Shown here piece after piece: positions 1-6,657 of a stretch of 42,878 nucleotides of DNA. The notes under the pieces were generated by a model. The model was not told the DNA's origin. It saw only the letters and a list, made by a program, of their open reading frames with translations, and searched no databases. The translations under genes were made by a program, and so were the position numbers. The number at the start of each line of letters is the position of its first letter. The stretch's first letter is position 1. Where the stretch lies: positions 1 through 42,878 of the IMG/VR virus record IMGVR_UViG_3300043570_003418. One strand, 5' to 3'. The stretch is from a virus.

Positions 1-171
1 CCAGCAGTTGAATATGTTAGTGGAAGTAAAACGTGGTATGGTAATGGTAACCTTCATCGTCTTGATGGTCCAGCAGTTGAATGGACTGGTGGAGGTAAAG
101 AGTGGTTTGTTAATGATATATTCATTATGAAGGTTGATAGTAAAGGTGAGATAACAACCAGGATGAGATAA
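1..171 (+). CDS. DGPA-repeat protein, C-terminal part
   Basis: The reading frame is open from the first base and ends at TAA 169-171, so the gene starts outside the window. The 56 visible residues contain two copies of a repeat with the pattern DGPAVEW..G.KEW...G.LHR, followed by a short charged tail. Such repeats are frequent in uncharacterised proteins of large phages and bacteria and resemble MORN-type solenoids. Function is unknown; the fold assignment is an inference from the repeat pattern. Confidence 0.6.
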   Translation, partial: PAVEYVSGSKTWYGNGNLHRLDGPAVEWTGGGKEWFVNDIFIMKVDSKGEITTRMR

Positions 172-198
172 AGTAAGGGAACACCGATATAATTAGGT
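171..198 (+). repeat. Intergenic leader element, copy 1
   Basis: AAGTAAGGGAACACC followed by GATATAAT lies between the first stop codon and the next ATG. The same layout (TAAGGRA, ACAC, an ATATAAT-like box, then ATG) recurs at 396-422, 582-608 and 1694-1719. The AAGG is about 20 bases from the ATG, too far for a normal Shine-Dalgarno site, so a promoter -10 box or a regulatory leader is more likely. Confidence 0.5.
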
Positions 199-399
199 AT
201 GACCGAAACATTGCACTGCGAACCAATTAAGCTTAACCTCGTCGGCCTTGACGGAAATGCCTTCTCACTTATGGGAGCGTTCCGACGAGCAGCTCGCAAA
301 CAAGGACGTACCCCAGAAGAGATCAAAGCAGTGCTGGATGATTGCATGAGTGGTAACTACGACCACCTCCTTCAGACTCTAGTGCTGCACACTCGCTAA
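199..399 (+). CDS. Small conserved phage protein, unknown function
   Basis: 66 residues, acidic and basic mixed, no membrane segment. The central part (LVGLDGNAFSLMGAFRRAAR, residues about 14-33) followed by a YDHLLQTL tail resembles a small hypothetical protein I recall from many tailed phages, but no function is known to me. It is the first of a run of short genes spaced by the shared leader element, which suggests one early expression unit. Start is the only ATG after the leader. Confidence 0.6.
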   Translation: MTETLHCEPIKLNLVGLDGNAFSLMGAFRRAARKQGRTPEEIKAVLDDCMSGNYDHLLQTLVLHTR

Positions 400-422
400 G
401 GGAACACTAATATAATAATAAT
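396..422 (+). repeat. Intergenic leader element, copy 2
   Basis: CTAAGGGAACACTAATATAATA begins on the stop codon (TAA 397-399) of the preceding gene and runs to the next ATG at 423. It matches the copies at 171, 582 and 1694. Confidence 0.5.
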
Positions 423-587
423 ATGAAAGAGCTCATCGCATCCATCGCCGTTATCATCCTTATTATCATCGTCTGGGTCGGCAAATCCTCTATCGAAGCC
501 TCTATCTACACTCGCCTGACCGGTAAGAAGGTAACTGTTGTCGACGCAATGTTTATCGACCTCAAAGTCATTGATGGAGTTAAGTAA
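423..587 (+). CDS. Small single-span membrane protein
   Basis: 54 residues beginning MKELIASIAVIILIIIVWVG: a short start followed at once by a strongly hydrophobic stretch (about residues 4-20), then a polar tail of about 35 residues. This is the architecture of a small inner-membrane protein with one transmembrane helix. It sits between two copies of the shared leader element. No family is recognised. Confidence 0.55.
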   Translation: MKELIASIAVIILIIIVWVGKSSIEASIYTRLTGKKVTVVDAMFIDLKVIDGVK

Positions 588-608
588 GGAACACTAATAT
601 AATAAGGT
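582..608 (+). repeat. Intergenic leader element, copy 3
   Basis: AAGTAAGGAACACTAATATAAT then AAGGT and ATG 609. It overlaps the stop codon of the small membrane protein and is the copy closest to an apparent consensus. Confidence 0.5.
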
Positions 609-824
609 ATGACCAACGACAATATCAACATATCCATAGGAGATATTTTCATGAACTCCAACGAGATCTATCGCGTAACCAATGTTCAACAATCCAAGAT
701 GTTCCCAGATGATCCATACTTTGAAGTTGACTTGTTTGTGAGTGGGCAGGGTTGGACTGATATAGGCGATGATGGTTTTCTTCTTAGCGAAATCAAAACA
801 TTTTTTAAAGCAACCGAACTGTAA
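609..824 (+). CDS. Small early-region protein, paralogue of the gene at 1139
   Basis: 71 residues. The N-terminal segment SIGDIFMNSNEIYRVTNV aligns with KVGDIFIAADQIFKVTGV in the protein at 1139-1342, so the two are probably a duplicated pair. The pattern GDIF...I(Y/F)(R/K)VT suggests a small beta-barrel, but no function is recognised. A shared leader element lies directly upstream. Confidence 0.5.
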   Translation: MTNDNINISIGDIFMNSNEIYRVTNVQQSKMFPDDPYFEVDLFVSGQGWTDIGDDGFLLSEIKTFFKATEL

Positions 825-833
825 AACTACAAT

Positions 834-1142
834 ATGCAAAAATTAATTCATACAAGAGACACTACTGACCTAGAGTTGGACGAAACAACTATTGAACAGG
901 CGATTGAATACCTTCAATCATTAAAGGAAAAATATTCGGATGTATGGACAGATTTAAAAATCTATGAAGATCCTTGCTATGAAGGCGGTTATAATCTTAA
1001 GCTTCAAGGTAAACGCTTTGAAACTGATCTTGAATATGAAAACAGAACTCGGAATGATAAGGAACGCGAGATGCGCAAACTTAATTATGATCGCGCCGAA
1101 TATGAAAGATTGAAAGCCTTATTTGAAAAAGACGCACTATGA
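834..1142 (+). CDS. Hypothetical coiled, charged protein
   Basis: 102 residues, rich in Glu, Lys and Arg, with a predicted helical N-terminal part (about 15-35) and a highly charged C-terminal helix (RNDKEREMRKLNYDRAEYER). No known domain recognised. Its stop overlaps the next start (ATGA at 1139-1142), indicating translational coupling with the following gene. Confidence 0.5.
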   Translation: MQKLIHTRDTTDLELDETTIEQAIEYLQSLKEKYSDVWTDLKIYEDPCYEGGYNLKLQGKRFETDLEYENRTRNDKEREMRKLNYDRAEYERLKALFEKDAL

Positions 1143-1342
1143 AAAACATCAAAGTTGGAGACATATTCATTGCGGCTGATCAAATTTTTAAAGTGACAGG
1201 AGTCCTCAATGATGTAGGTACACGGGTATACACCTGCCATACATGGATTGCTGACAAAGGTTTTGTCTGGAATAGCGACTATGATATGTTTACTGACCGC
1301 GACATTGAGGATTTTGGATTTGAAGTTTACAGCTTAAAATAA
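1139..1342 (+). CDS. Small protein, paralogue of the gene at 609
   Basis: 67 residues sharing the GDIF...IFKVTGV pattern with the product of 609-824. It overlaps the preceding gene by ATGA and has a gene with an ATG four bases after its stop. Function unknown; phage small early proteins of this kind often bind host targets, but nothing in the sequence shows that here. Confidence 0.5.
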   Translation: MKNIKVGDIFIAADQIFKVTGVLNDVGTRVYTCHTWIADKGFVWNSDYDMFTDRDIEDFGFEVYSLK

Positions 1343-1345
1343 CAT

Positions 1346-1687
1346 ATGAAAAACATTATATACGACGAAATCATTATCTTCGGAGGAGAAACAAATAGCA
1401 ATCTTGACGATGCGATTGAAATGTGTGAGTGTGCTGAACAATTTGAGCTGTCATTTGGCTTAGATCTTTCATGCGGTGATGGTTTATTCTTGCCAGATAT
1501 TGACGGAGATGCAGAGCTTATGGAAAAGTATGATGGATTGGTATGTGGAAAAAGCGCGCCTCGATATTCGGATACTAAAAAACTACTTGATTGTGGTCGT
1601 AAATATCGCTTTACTATTACCAATCCTGATGAAAGTCCATACATTAGAGATTGTGTGTTTTATATCAACGGACAAACAGTAAACTAA
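1346..1687 (+). CDS. Hypothetical acidic protein
   Basis: 113 residues, strongly acidic, with six cysteines scattered through the chain but no clear zinc-finger spacing. No family recognised. It starts four bases after the previous stop and is followed by copy 4 of the shared leader element, which marks the end of this small operon. Confidence 0.5.
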   Translation: MKNIIYDEIIIFGGETNSNLDDAIEMCECAEQFELSFGLDLSCGDGLFLPDIDGDAELMEKYDGLVCGKSAPRYSDTKKLLDCGRKYRFTITNPDESPYIRDCVFYINGQTVN

Positions 1688-1693
1688 AATCAA

Positions 1694-1719
1694 AAAGTAA
1701 GGAGCACGGATAAAATAAT
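1694..1719 (+). repeat. Intergenic leader element, copy 4
   Basis: AAGTAAGGAGCACGGATAAAAT followed by AATATG. It is the most divergent copy: ATAAAAT replaces ATATAAT and GGAG replaces GGGA. Confidence 0.4.
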
Positions 1720-1917
1720 ATGACAGCTTTCCCAGACAAACTAAAAATGATTCATCAATACTCTTCGGAAGAAAGAATGTTTATTCTAAATCTGATCTGT
1801 GCTGAAATGTATATTGCACGAAACATGTCCATGAATCAAGATACCATCATTAAAAATCTCGAAAGAATTGACCGCTTGTATCGCACACCTAGCGAAGGCG
1901 AAGAATATGAATCCTAA
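1720..1917 (+). CDS. Hypothetical small helical protein
   Basis: 65 residues, mostly helical by composition (EERMFILNLICAEMYIARN). No recognised domain. It lies downstream of the leader element and is separated from the next gene by six bases, so the two are probably co-transcribed. Confidence 0.45.
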   Translation: MTAFPDKLKMIHQYSSEERMFILNLICAEMYIARNMSMNQDTIIKNLERIDRLYRTPSEGEEYES

Positions 1918-1923
1918 AACAAT

Positions 1924-2319
1924 ATGAATGCAGAAACAAGAGCCTACGAAAAGATGAATCAAATTCGCTACAAAAAGACTGGTAAGCAGTATGTGCAGGA
2001 TAATGACCCTTGGGCGTATGAAGGATTGCGAGAAGGTTGGTGGCTTGTAAAAGTAGCTCCAGGAAGTACTTCTATTCGTCAAGCCGTCTATCCTGCAAAG
2101 GCAGAGATTATGGCCGCGGCACGGGATAAAGAAGAACAGCTTGTTGACATTATTCTTAAAGCTAGTGAAGCAAGACCTCGAGGTTTGCTGTTATCAGAAC
2201 AAGCAAAAGCTGATTGGGACTGGTTCATCTCTCGTAATGGAAAGGAATTTAACACTCTTGAATATCCATCAGCGCAAGAGAATGCTGAGCTGATCATTGC
2301 CGCACTATTGCAAAAATAA
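1924..2319 (+). CDS. Hypothetical phage protein
   Basis: 131 residues. The N-terminal half contains a WAYEGLREGWWLVKVAPGST stretch and the C-terminal half is a helical region ending in a short ENAELIIAALLQK helix. No family is recognised. It ends just before a strong early promoter, so it closes the first transcription unit seen here. Confidence 0.5.
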   Translation: MNAETRAYEKMNQIRYKKTGKQYVQDNDPWAYEGLREGWWLVKVAPGSTSIRQAVYPAKAEIMAAARDKEEQLVDIILKASEARPRGLLLSEQAKADWDWFISRNGKEFNTLEYPSAQENAELIIAALLQK

Positions 2320-2322
2320 TCC

Positions 2323-2351
2323 TTTACAAACCACATCTAACTTGTTATAAT
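2323..2351 (+). promoter_or_regulatory. Early promoter (TTTACA-N17-TATAAT)
   Basis: TTTACA at 2323-2328 and TATAAT at 2346-2351, preceded by CC. The -10 box ends only six bases before the ATG at 2358, so the transcript should start at or next to the start codon (leaderless or nearly so). Confidence 0.85.
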
Positions 2352-2357
2352 AACATT

Positions 2358-2702
2358 ATGAAAAACGAAACCGTCTGGAGCCGACTAGGCCAAATGTTTA
2401 GCGCACGTCAAACTGGATCTGATGATCCATTGCGCGAATTGCTTTTTAGCAAAACCGTAAGCTTTGTTGAAAGCACAGAGTATGCGAATACCGATTGGAA
2501 CACCATTAGGAATGGTGCCGTGCTTAAAGACTTTTTGAGCGATGCATATACATATATTACACGTGATCGCCCACTTGCAATAGATCAAACTATTGAGCAA
2601 GAACTTCTTCAGGATGAAGAGCCGCGTGATCAGACTGTACTTGAGTATGATGATGTTCACAATATGCAAATCATTCTTAACTGCCGTAAACTTTTATTTT
2701 AA
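2358..2702 (+). CDS. Hypothetical protein, probably from a leaderless early mRNA
   Basis: 114 residues, acidic, no recognised domain. The start codon sits at the expected transcription start of the upstream early promoter, and no Shine-Dalgarno sequence is present. The gene is five bases upstream of the dCMP hydroxymethylase gene and is probably co-transcribed with it, which makes a role in early nucleotide or DNA metabolism possible but unproven. Confidence 0.55.
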   Translation: MKNETVWSRLGQMFSARQTGSDDPLRELLFSKTVSFVESTEYANTDWNTIRNGAVLKDFLSDAYTYITRDRPLAIDQTIEQELLQDEEPRDQTVLEYDDVHNMQIILNCRKLLF

Positions 2703-2707
2703 ACAGT

Positions 2708-3454
2708 ATGCACAACATTATTCAAACGAATGTAAATGACGTTCGCGAATTGCTCGCCGAACAATACCTAACCGAAAAATTCACAACCGATAAGAGCGGC
2801 GTAAAAACAGTAGAGCTGATTGGCGCAAGTTTTATTGCTGATGAAGCACTAATCTTTGGATCTGAGAATGCTGAGTATATTCAACACGAATTGGATTGGT
2901 ATCTTTCACAGAGCCTTAATGTAAATGATATCCCAGGCAAGACACCGGCCATCTGGACAGCTGTAGCTACTCCTGCAGGCTTCATCAACAGCAATTATGG
3001 TTACCTTGTGTTAAGCAAAGAGAATGGCTCACAGTATGGAAATGTACGCAATGAATTATGCGTTAACCCTGAAAGCCGCCGTGCTGTAATGATTTACACT
3101 CGACCTTCTATGCATACTGACTGGTGTGCTGGTGGAATGAGCGACTTCATTTGCACCAATGTTGTTCAGTTTCTACTTCGAGACTCGCAGCTGCATATGA
3201 TTGTTCAGATGCGCAGTAATGATGTTTGGGCCGGATATAGAAATGACTATGCATGGCAAAAGTATATTCAAGGCTGCTTGGTTGAAGATCTTGCATGCCG
3301 CACTGGCAATGTAATTAGTGCTGGCAGCATCACATGGCAAGTAGGATCGCTGCATGTGTATAGTCGACAATTTTACTTACTAGATCATTATATCAAAACG
3401 GAGGGAAAAGAATTTGTTATATCTAAAGAAGATTATAAAAAATTGTATGAATAA
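2708..3454 (+). CDS. 42: dCMP hydroxymethylase (T4 gene 42 type)
   Basis: 248 residues, close to the 246 of T4 gp42, with collinear similarity throughout. The protein converts dCMP to 5-hydroxymethyl-dCMP using methylene-tetrahydrofolate. Visible marks are TVELIGASFIADE (about 34-46), SRRAVMIYTRPSM (123-135), the catalytic Cys149 in MSDFICTN, and RSNDVWAGYRNDYAWQKY, where Asp180 replaces the Asn of thymidylate synthase and marks the cytosine specificity of gp42. The C-terminal GSLHVYSRQFYL motif is also conserved. The expected consequence is 5-hydroxymethylcytosine in the phage DNA. Sugar-metabolism and glycosyltransferase genes follow directly. The 3' end overlaps a homing endonuclease remnant. 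Confidence 0.93.
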   Translation: MHNIIQTNVNDVRELLAEQYLTEKFTTDKSGVKTVELIGASFIADEALIFGSENAEYIQHELDWYLSQSLNVNDIPGKTPAIWTAVATPAGFINSNYGYLVLSKENGSQYGNVRNELCVNPESRRAVMIYTRPSMHTDWCAGGMSDFICTNVVQFLLRDSQLHMIVQMRSNDVWAGYRNDYAWQKYIQGCLVEDLACRTGNVISAGSITWQVGSLHVYSRQFYLLDHYIKTEGKEFVISKEDYKKLYE

Positions 3455-3617
3455 AGCTGCAAATAAATTGCGAAAAAAATTATCAGATATTCATTTAGGC
3501 AAAAAGAAAACTTGGAATATTGTTCATTGTCCCTATTGTGCTAAAATCGGGCGGCGTCCAAACATGACAAGATATCATTTTAATAAATGCAAAAAAGTCC
3601 TTTACAAATCCATATAA
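3447..3617 (+). pseudogene. Remnant of a homing endonuclease (C-terminal zinc finger only)
   Basis: A 56-residue frame overlapping the end of gene 42. It carries HCPYCAKIGRRPNMTRYHFN followed by KCKK, the CxxC...H...C finger found at the C terminus of phage GIY-YIG and HNH homing endonucleases; compare CKHCNRD...RWHGDKC in the endonuclease at 10191. No nuclease domain remains. Its last codons run into an early promoter exactly as the end of the endonuclease at 10191-11069 does. It is best read as the scar of an earlier endonuclease insertion; it could still be made as a small DNA-binding peptide. Confidence 0.6.
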
Positions 3618-3629
3618 ACAGTATATAAT
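3601..3629 (+). promoter_or_regulatory. Early promoter
   Basis: TTTACA 3601-3606, 17 bp spacer, TATAAT 3624-3629. The ATG of the next gene is at 3636, so the transcript is again leaderless or has only a few untranslated bases. Confidence 0.85.
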
Positions 3630-3635
3630 AAATTT

Positions 3636-3761
3636 ATGAAAAACAATAACCCTAAGGTTAAGCCAAAGAAAATTCGTCGCAAGGGAATTCATGCCAAAAG
3701 CAAAACTTCTCATCTTAAACAAAGTAAAAACTACAAGAAACTGTCACGTGGCCAAGGTTAA
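3636..3761 (+). CDS. Small very basic phage protein
   Basis: 41 residues, about one third Lys or Arg, ending HLKQSKNYKKLSRGQG. Small basic proteins ending in a K.YKK..RGQG motif are common in T4-like and other large phages; the function is not known to me. It follows the early promoter directly, with the ATG at the predicted transcription start. Its 3' part overlaps the start of the next gene in another frame. Confidence 0.6.
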   Translation: MKNNNPKVKPKKIRRKGIHAKSKTSHLKQSKNYKKLSRGQG

Positions 3762-4119
3762 TCCAAACACAACTGCTGTGACTCCACCAGTTAAAGAAAG
3801 TATTCTGGTATTGAAAGAATGCGCCGAATTGCAAGAACGCAAGAGTCGTGACTATCAAAACCCAAACAGTCGCATTCGTCAAGCAAACTATTACCCACGC
3901 GGTGTAGCTAGCATTCTTGATATTATTCAAGCTAAGGTATTGCGAATGTATAGTGTGATTGAAGCTATGGAAAATGATCCTGAGTATCAACCCAACTTTG
4001 AGAGTATTGAAGATAGTGGTAAGGATCTAATCAACTACAGTTCATTCCTTGTAGCATATATGCGCGGCAAAGTTGATGGTCAAGAAGCTGATCGCGATTT
4101 TCTTAACCGCCGCATCTAA
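3691..4119 (+). CDS. Nmad1/DUF1599-like nucleotide-modification-associated protein
   Basis: Up to 142 residues. The core (about residues 40-125) has CAELQERKSRDYQNPNSRIR followed by YYPRGVASILDIIQAKVLRM and a helical segment with DLINYSSFLVAYMRGK. This pattern of a KxxDY motif, a central helix with a basic end and a C-terminal D.INY helix resembles the Nmad1/DUF1599 domain, which is associated with modified-base gene clusters. Its position directly after dCMP hydroxymethylase fits. ATG 3691 has an AAGGGA site five bases upstream; GTG 3778 is an alternative start that would avoid overlap with the basic protein gene. Confidence 0.5.
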   Translation: MPKAKLLILNKVKTTRNCHVAKVNPNTTAVTPPVKESILVLKECAELQERKSRDYQNPNSRIRQANYYPRGVASILDIIQAKVLRMYSVIEAMENDPEYQPNFESIEDSGKDLINYSSFLVAYMRGKVDGQEADRDFLNRRI

Positions 4120-4134
4120 GCATATATACATCAT

Positions 4135-5193
4135 ATGATTTCAGACTATACAACCACTCTTGTTGTTGACTTTGATGATACCATTGCTATTACTCACAAT
4201 CGTGATTGGGTAAATGCAATGCCAAATGTTGCGCTTGTCAACAAACTCAATGCTTTATGTGATGATGGCTGGAGCATTCATATTGTTACCGCACGAGGTC
4301 AACTCTCATGTAATGGTGATTGTGAAGCGGCCGATCTCAAGTACAGAGCACAAATTGAGAGCTGGCTTGCGCAGCATGATGTAAAGTATAGCTCGCTTAG
4401 CTTCCAAAAGAAGCTGGCAGCATACTATATTGATGACAAAGGTATTACACCAGAACAATTTGTTAAAAGTTTTGAGCGCACTCGTTTGGTTGGTGGTTGG
4501 AGTGGTGACTCTGTGTATTATGATAAAGTAACTGACAGCGTCTACAAGACATCAAAAAATACACAGAGTGTTGTGCGATGGTTTGAGGCCGCGCGATGGT
4601 ATGGTTATAATGTCCCAGGGGTGCATAGTGTTATTGGTGATACTATTCGTATGCAATATTTGCATACATACAGTGGTGACATAACCGACGTGCTGGAAAC
4701 CGTTCATACCTTCGCTTCTCATCCGCCTCTGCAATCTGAACCTGTTAGCGCCGATTCATATATTGCACGTTGCCGAGATCGCGTCAAAGATGTATTATCT
4801 TTAGAAGACTATAGCTTCATATACCTTATGCTGAGCGAAGCTATGCGTCAAACACCAGCCACATTCTCTCATGGTGATTGTAGCGTTAGCAATATTATGA
4901 GTGGCCCTAACGATTCCACTTCGGCATATTTCATTGACCCAATCAATGACCCTACTCTTTACAGCTCATGGGTTATAGACATTGCTAAACTATATACATC
5001 AATTGCGCTAAATGATCCACTAGATGGTCAATTGGATCATATTGAATATTATTCAAACATTGAGTTTGAGGTTCTCAAAGCACATGAGATTGGTCACCTT
5101 TGCAGAATGTATCCATATGCAAAAGACAAACCATCTTTACTACAACACTTAAAAAATAAAATCAATGCTGCTCGACAAACAATCACTGGCTAA
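4135..5193 (+). CDS. HAD phosphatase fused to an APH-like small-molecule kinase
   Basis: 352 residues in two domains. Residues 8-105 form a HAD-type phosphatase: motif I VVDFDDT (Asp12, Asp14), VTARG at 51-55 and YIDDKG around 98-103. Residues about 115-340 resemble aminoglycoside/choline phosphotransferases, with HGDCSVSNIM at 246-255 (catalytic Asp248, Asn253) and FIDPI at 266-270 as the metal-binding Asp motif. Such a fusion could dephosphorylate one sugar phosphate and phosphorylate another. It is followed, overlapping, by a cytidylyltransferase and then an epimerase, which suggests synthesis of a nucleotide-activated sugar. The substrate cannot be told from sequence. Confidence 0.72.
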   Translation: MISDYTTTLVVDFDDTIAITHNRDWVNAMPNVALVNKLNALCDDGWSIHIVTARGQLSCNGDCEAADLKYRAQIESWLAQHDVKYSSLSFQKKLAAYYIDDKGITPEQFVKSFERTRLVGGWSGDSVYYDKVTDSVYKTSKNTQSVVRWFEAARWYGYNVPGVHSVIGDTIRMQYLHTYSGDITDVLETVHTFASHPPLQSEPVSADSYIARCRDRVKDVLSLEDYSFIYLMLSEAMRQTPATFSHGDCSVSNIMSGPNDSTSAYFIDPINDPTLYSSWVIDIAKLYTSIALNDPLDGQLDHIEYYSNIEFEVLKAHEIGHLCRMYPYAKDKPSLLQHLKNKINAARQTITG

Positions 5194-5620
5194 ACTTATT
5201 GGCAAACCCATTGAAGAAATTCGTATAGGCTTTACGGCATCAACATTTGATCTCTTTCATGCAGGTCATACCGTTATGCTTATGGAAGCAAAACAATTGT
5301 GTGACTATCTAATTGTAGGATTATTGGTTGATCCCACAAAGGATCGTGCTGATACAAAGAACGCACCAGTTCAAAGTGTATTTGAGCGATACCTACAAGT
5401 ATCAGCATGCAAATATGTGGACGAAATTATTCCCTTTGAAACCGAAAAGGATCTGGAAGATATGATTCTTACAATCAATCCTGATGTGCGCATTGTTGGC
5501 GAGGAATACCAAGGTACCAATCACACCGGAAAAGACCTTTGCCCAATCCATTACAACAAAAGAAGACACAGTTTCTCTACAAGTGAATTGAGATCGCGCG
5601 TCATTGCAAAGAAAAATTAA
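5165..5620 (+). CDS. Cytidylyltransferase (TagD/RfaE-type nucleotidyltransferase)
   Basis: 151 residues. GFTASTFDLFHAGHTVMLME (22-41) contains the HxGH nucleotide-binding motif (32-35), followed by IVGLLVDPTKD and a C-terminal FSTSELRSRV that matches the (I/S)STS..R signature of the family. These enzymes join a phosphorylated sugar, sugar alcohol or alcohol to CMP or AMP. The start lies inside the end of the kinase gene (29-base overlap), so the two are translationally coupled. Its likely role is to make the activated sugar used by the glycosyltransferase at 6658. Confidence 0.8.
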   Translation: MLLDKQSLAKLIGKPIEEIRIGFTASTFDLFHAGHTVMLMEAKQLCDYLIVGLLVDPTKDRADTKNAPVQSVFERYLQVSACKYVDEIIPFETEKDLEDMILTINPDVRIVGEEYQGTNHTGKDLCPIHYNKRRHSFSTSELRSRVIAKKN

Positions 5621-5636
5621 CCACATATATAACTCT

Positions 5637-6656
5637 ATGAAGATACTTATTACTGGAGGCTGCGGCTTCGTCGGAACAAATCTTATTCCTGATTTGTTAG
5701 AACTAGGGCATGATGTGATTGTAATTGACAATCTTGCGCACGGCTCATATATCCCTGAAGTGCATGATCGTGTCCGTTTTTTCAAATGCGATATTCGTGA
5801 CCGTGAAGCAATGCATTTACACATTGGCAATATCAAACCTGACATTACTTTTCACTTTGCAGGCTTGGTTAGCATTTATGATTGCCATCGTGACACATCA
5901 AGTGCGGTTGACAACAACATTGTTGGTAGTGTAAATGTATTTGATGCACTGCTTGCAGCCGGTTGCCCACGCGTTGTTTTCTCTGAGACGAGTGCAGTAT
6001 ATGAAAATTGTGAGCTGCTACAAGATGGTTATTTTGAAGGCCAAAGCGATCCTACTACAGTGTATGCAAGCACTAAAGCAGCTGTTGCATTGCTTGCTGA
6101 AAGTTATGCACGCACCAAAGGATTGCGCTATACTGCATTGCGTTACTTTAATATTGCAGGGCCTATTCAAGACTACAAGCGCACTGTGCCTCCACTGTTT
6201 GCCGGCTTTGCTATTCGCATGATGGGAGGTAACAACCCAATCATCTTCGGCGATGGCCAACGTCGTAGGGACTTTATTCATGTTGATGACGTGAATGCTT
6301 TTCACGTTCAATGCTTAACCGATGATCGCACTATTGGCCAAACATACAATCTTGGGCGTGGACAAAGTTGTAGCCTATTTGAAATTGGTGATGCTGTTGC
6401 AGGTGTACTTAAAGCGCGTGGATATGAAGTGCCAGATGCAGTAGAATATACCTTTATGCCGGAAATCAACGGTGAAGCATTTGAAATATTTGCGGATATT
6501 CGCAAGGCGCTCTCGCTTGGCTGGTGCCCAAAGAAAAGTATCTCAACTGCACTTGATGATACAATTGCCTACCTTGAAAAAGAAATTGAGCGCGGCGGCA
6601 TTGATCCTCTAACCTACATGGTTGACTTGAATACAGACAGCGTTAAGATTGGATAA
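5637..6656 (+). CDS. NAD-dependent sugar epimerase/dehydratase (GalE-like SDR)
   Basis: 339 residues from ATG 5637. The N-terminal MKILITGGCGFVGTNLIPDL carries the GxxGxxG Rossmann motif (7-13). The catalytic Tyr143-x-x-x-Lys147 lies in VYASTKAAV, and SETSAVYEN supplies the active-site Ser/Thr. The family acts on UDP-, GDP- or CDP-sugars as epimerase or dehydratase. An upstream ATG at 5604 would overlap the cytidylyltransferase; 5637 begins exactly where the family fold begins. Context places it in a sugar-modification pathway for hydroxymethylated DNA. Confidence 0.85.
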   Translation: MKILITGGCGFVGTNLIPDLLELGHDVIVIDNLAHGSYIPEVHDRVRFFKCDIRDREAMHLHIGNIKPDITFHFAGLVSIYDCHRDTSSAVDNNIVGSVNVFDALLAAGCPRVVFSETSAVYENCELLQDGYFEGQSDPTTVYASTKAAVALLAESYARTKGLRYTALRYFNIAGPIQDYKRTVPPLFAGFAIRMMGGNNPIIFGDGQRRRDFIHVDDVNAFHVQCLTDDRTIGQTYNLGRGQSCSLFEIGDAVAGVLKARGYEVPDAVEYTFMPEINGEAFEIFADIRKALSLGWCPKKSISTALDDTIAYLEKEIERGGIDPLTYMVDLNTDSVKIG

Positions 6657-6657
6657 T

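Noticed and set aside
2708-3454. Thymidylate synthase instead of dCMP hydroxymethylase
   Set aside because: The base-recognition residue is Asp180 in YRND, as in T4 gp42, not the Asn of thymidylate synthase, and the whole chain follows gp42.
4960-4990. TTTACA at 4966 as an early promoter
   Set aside because: It lies within the kinase coding region and lacks a TATAAT box at 17 bp.
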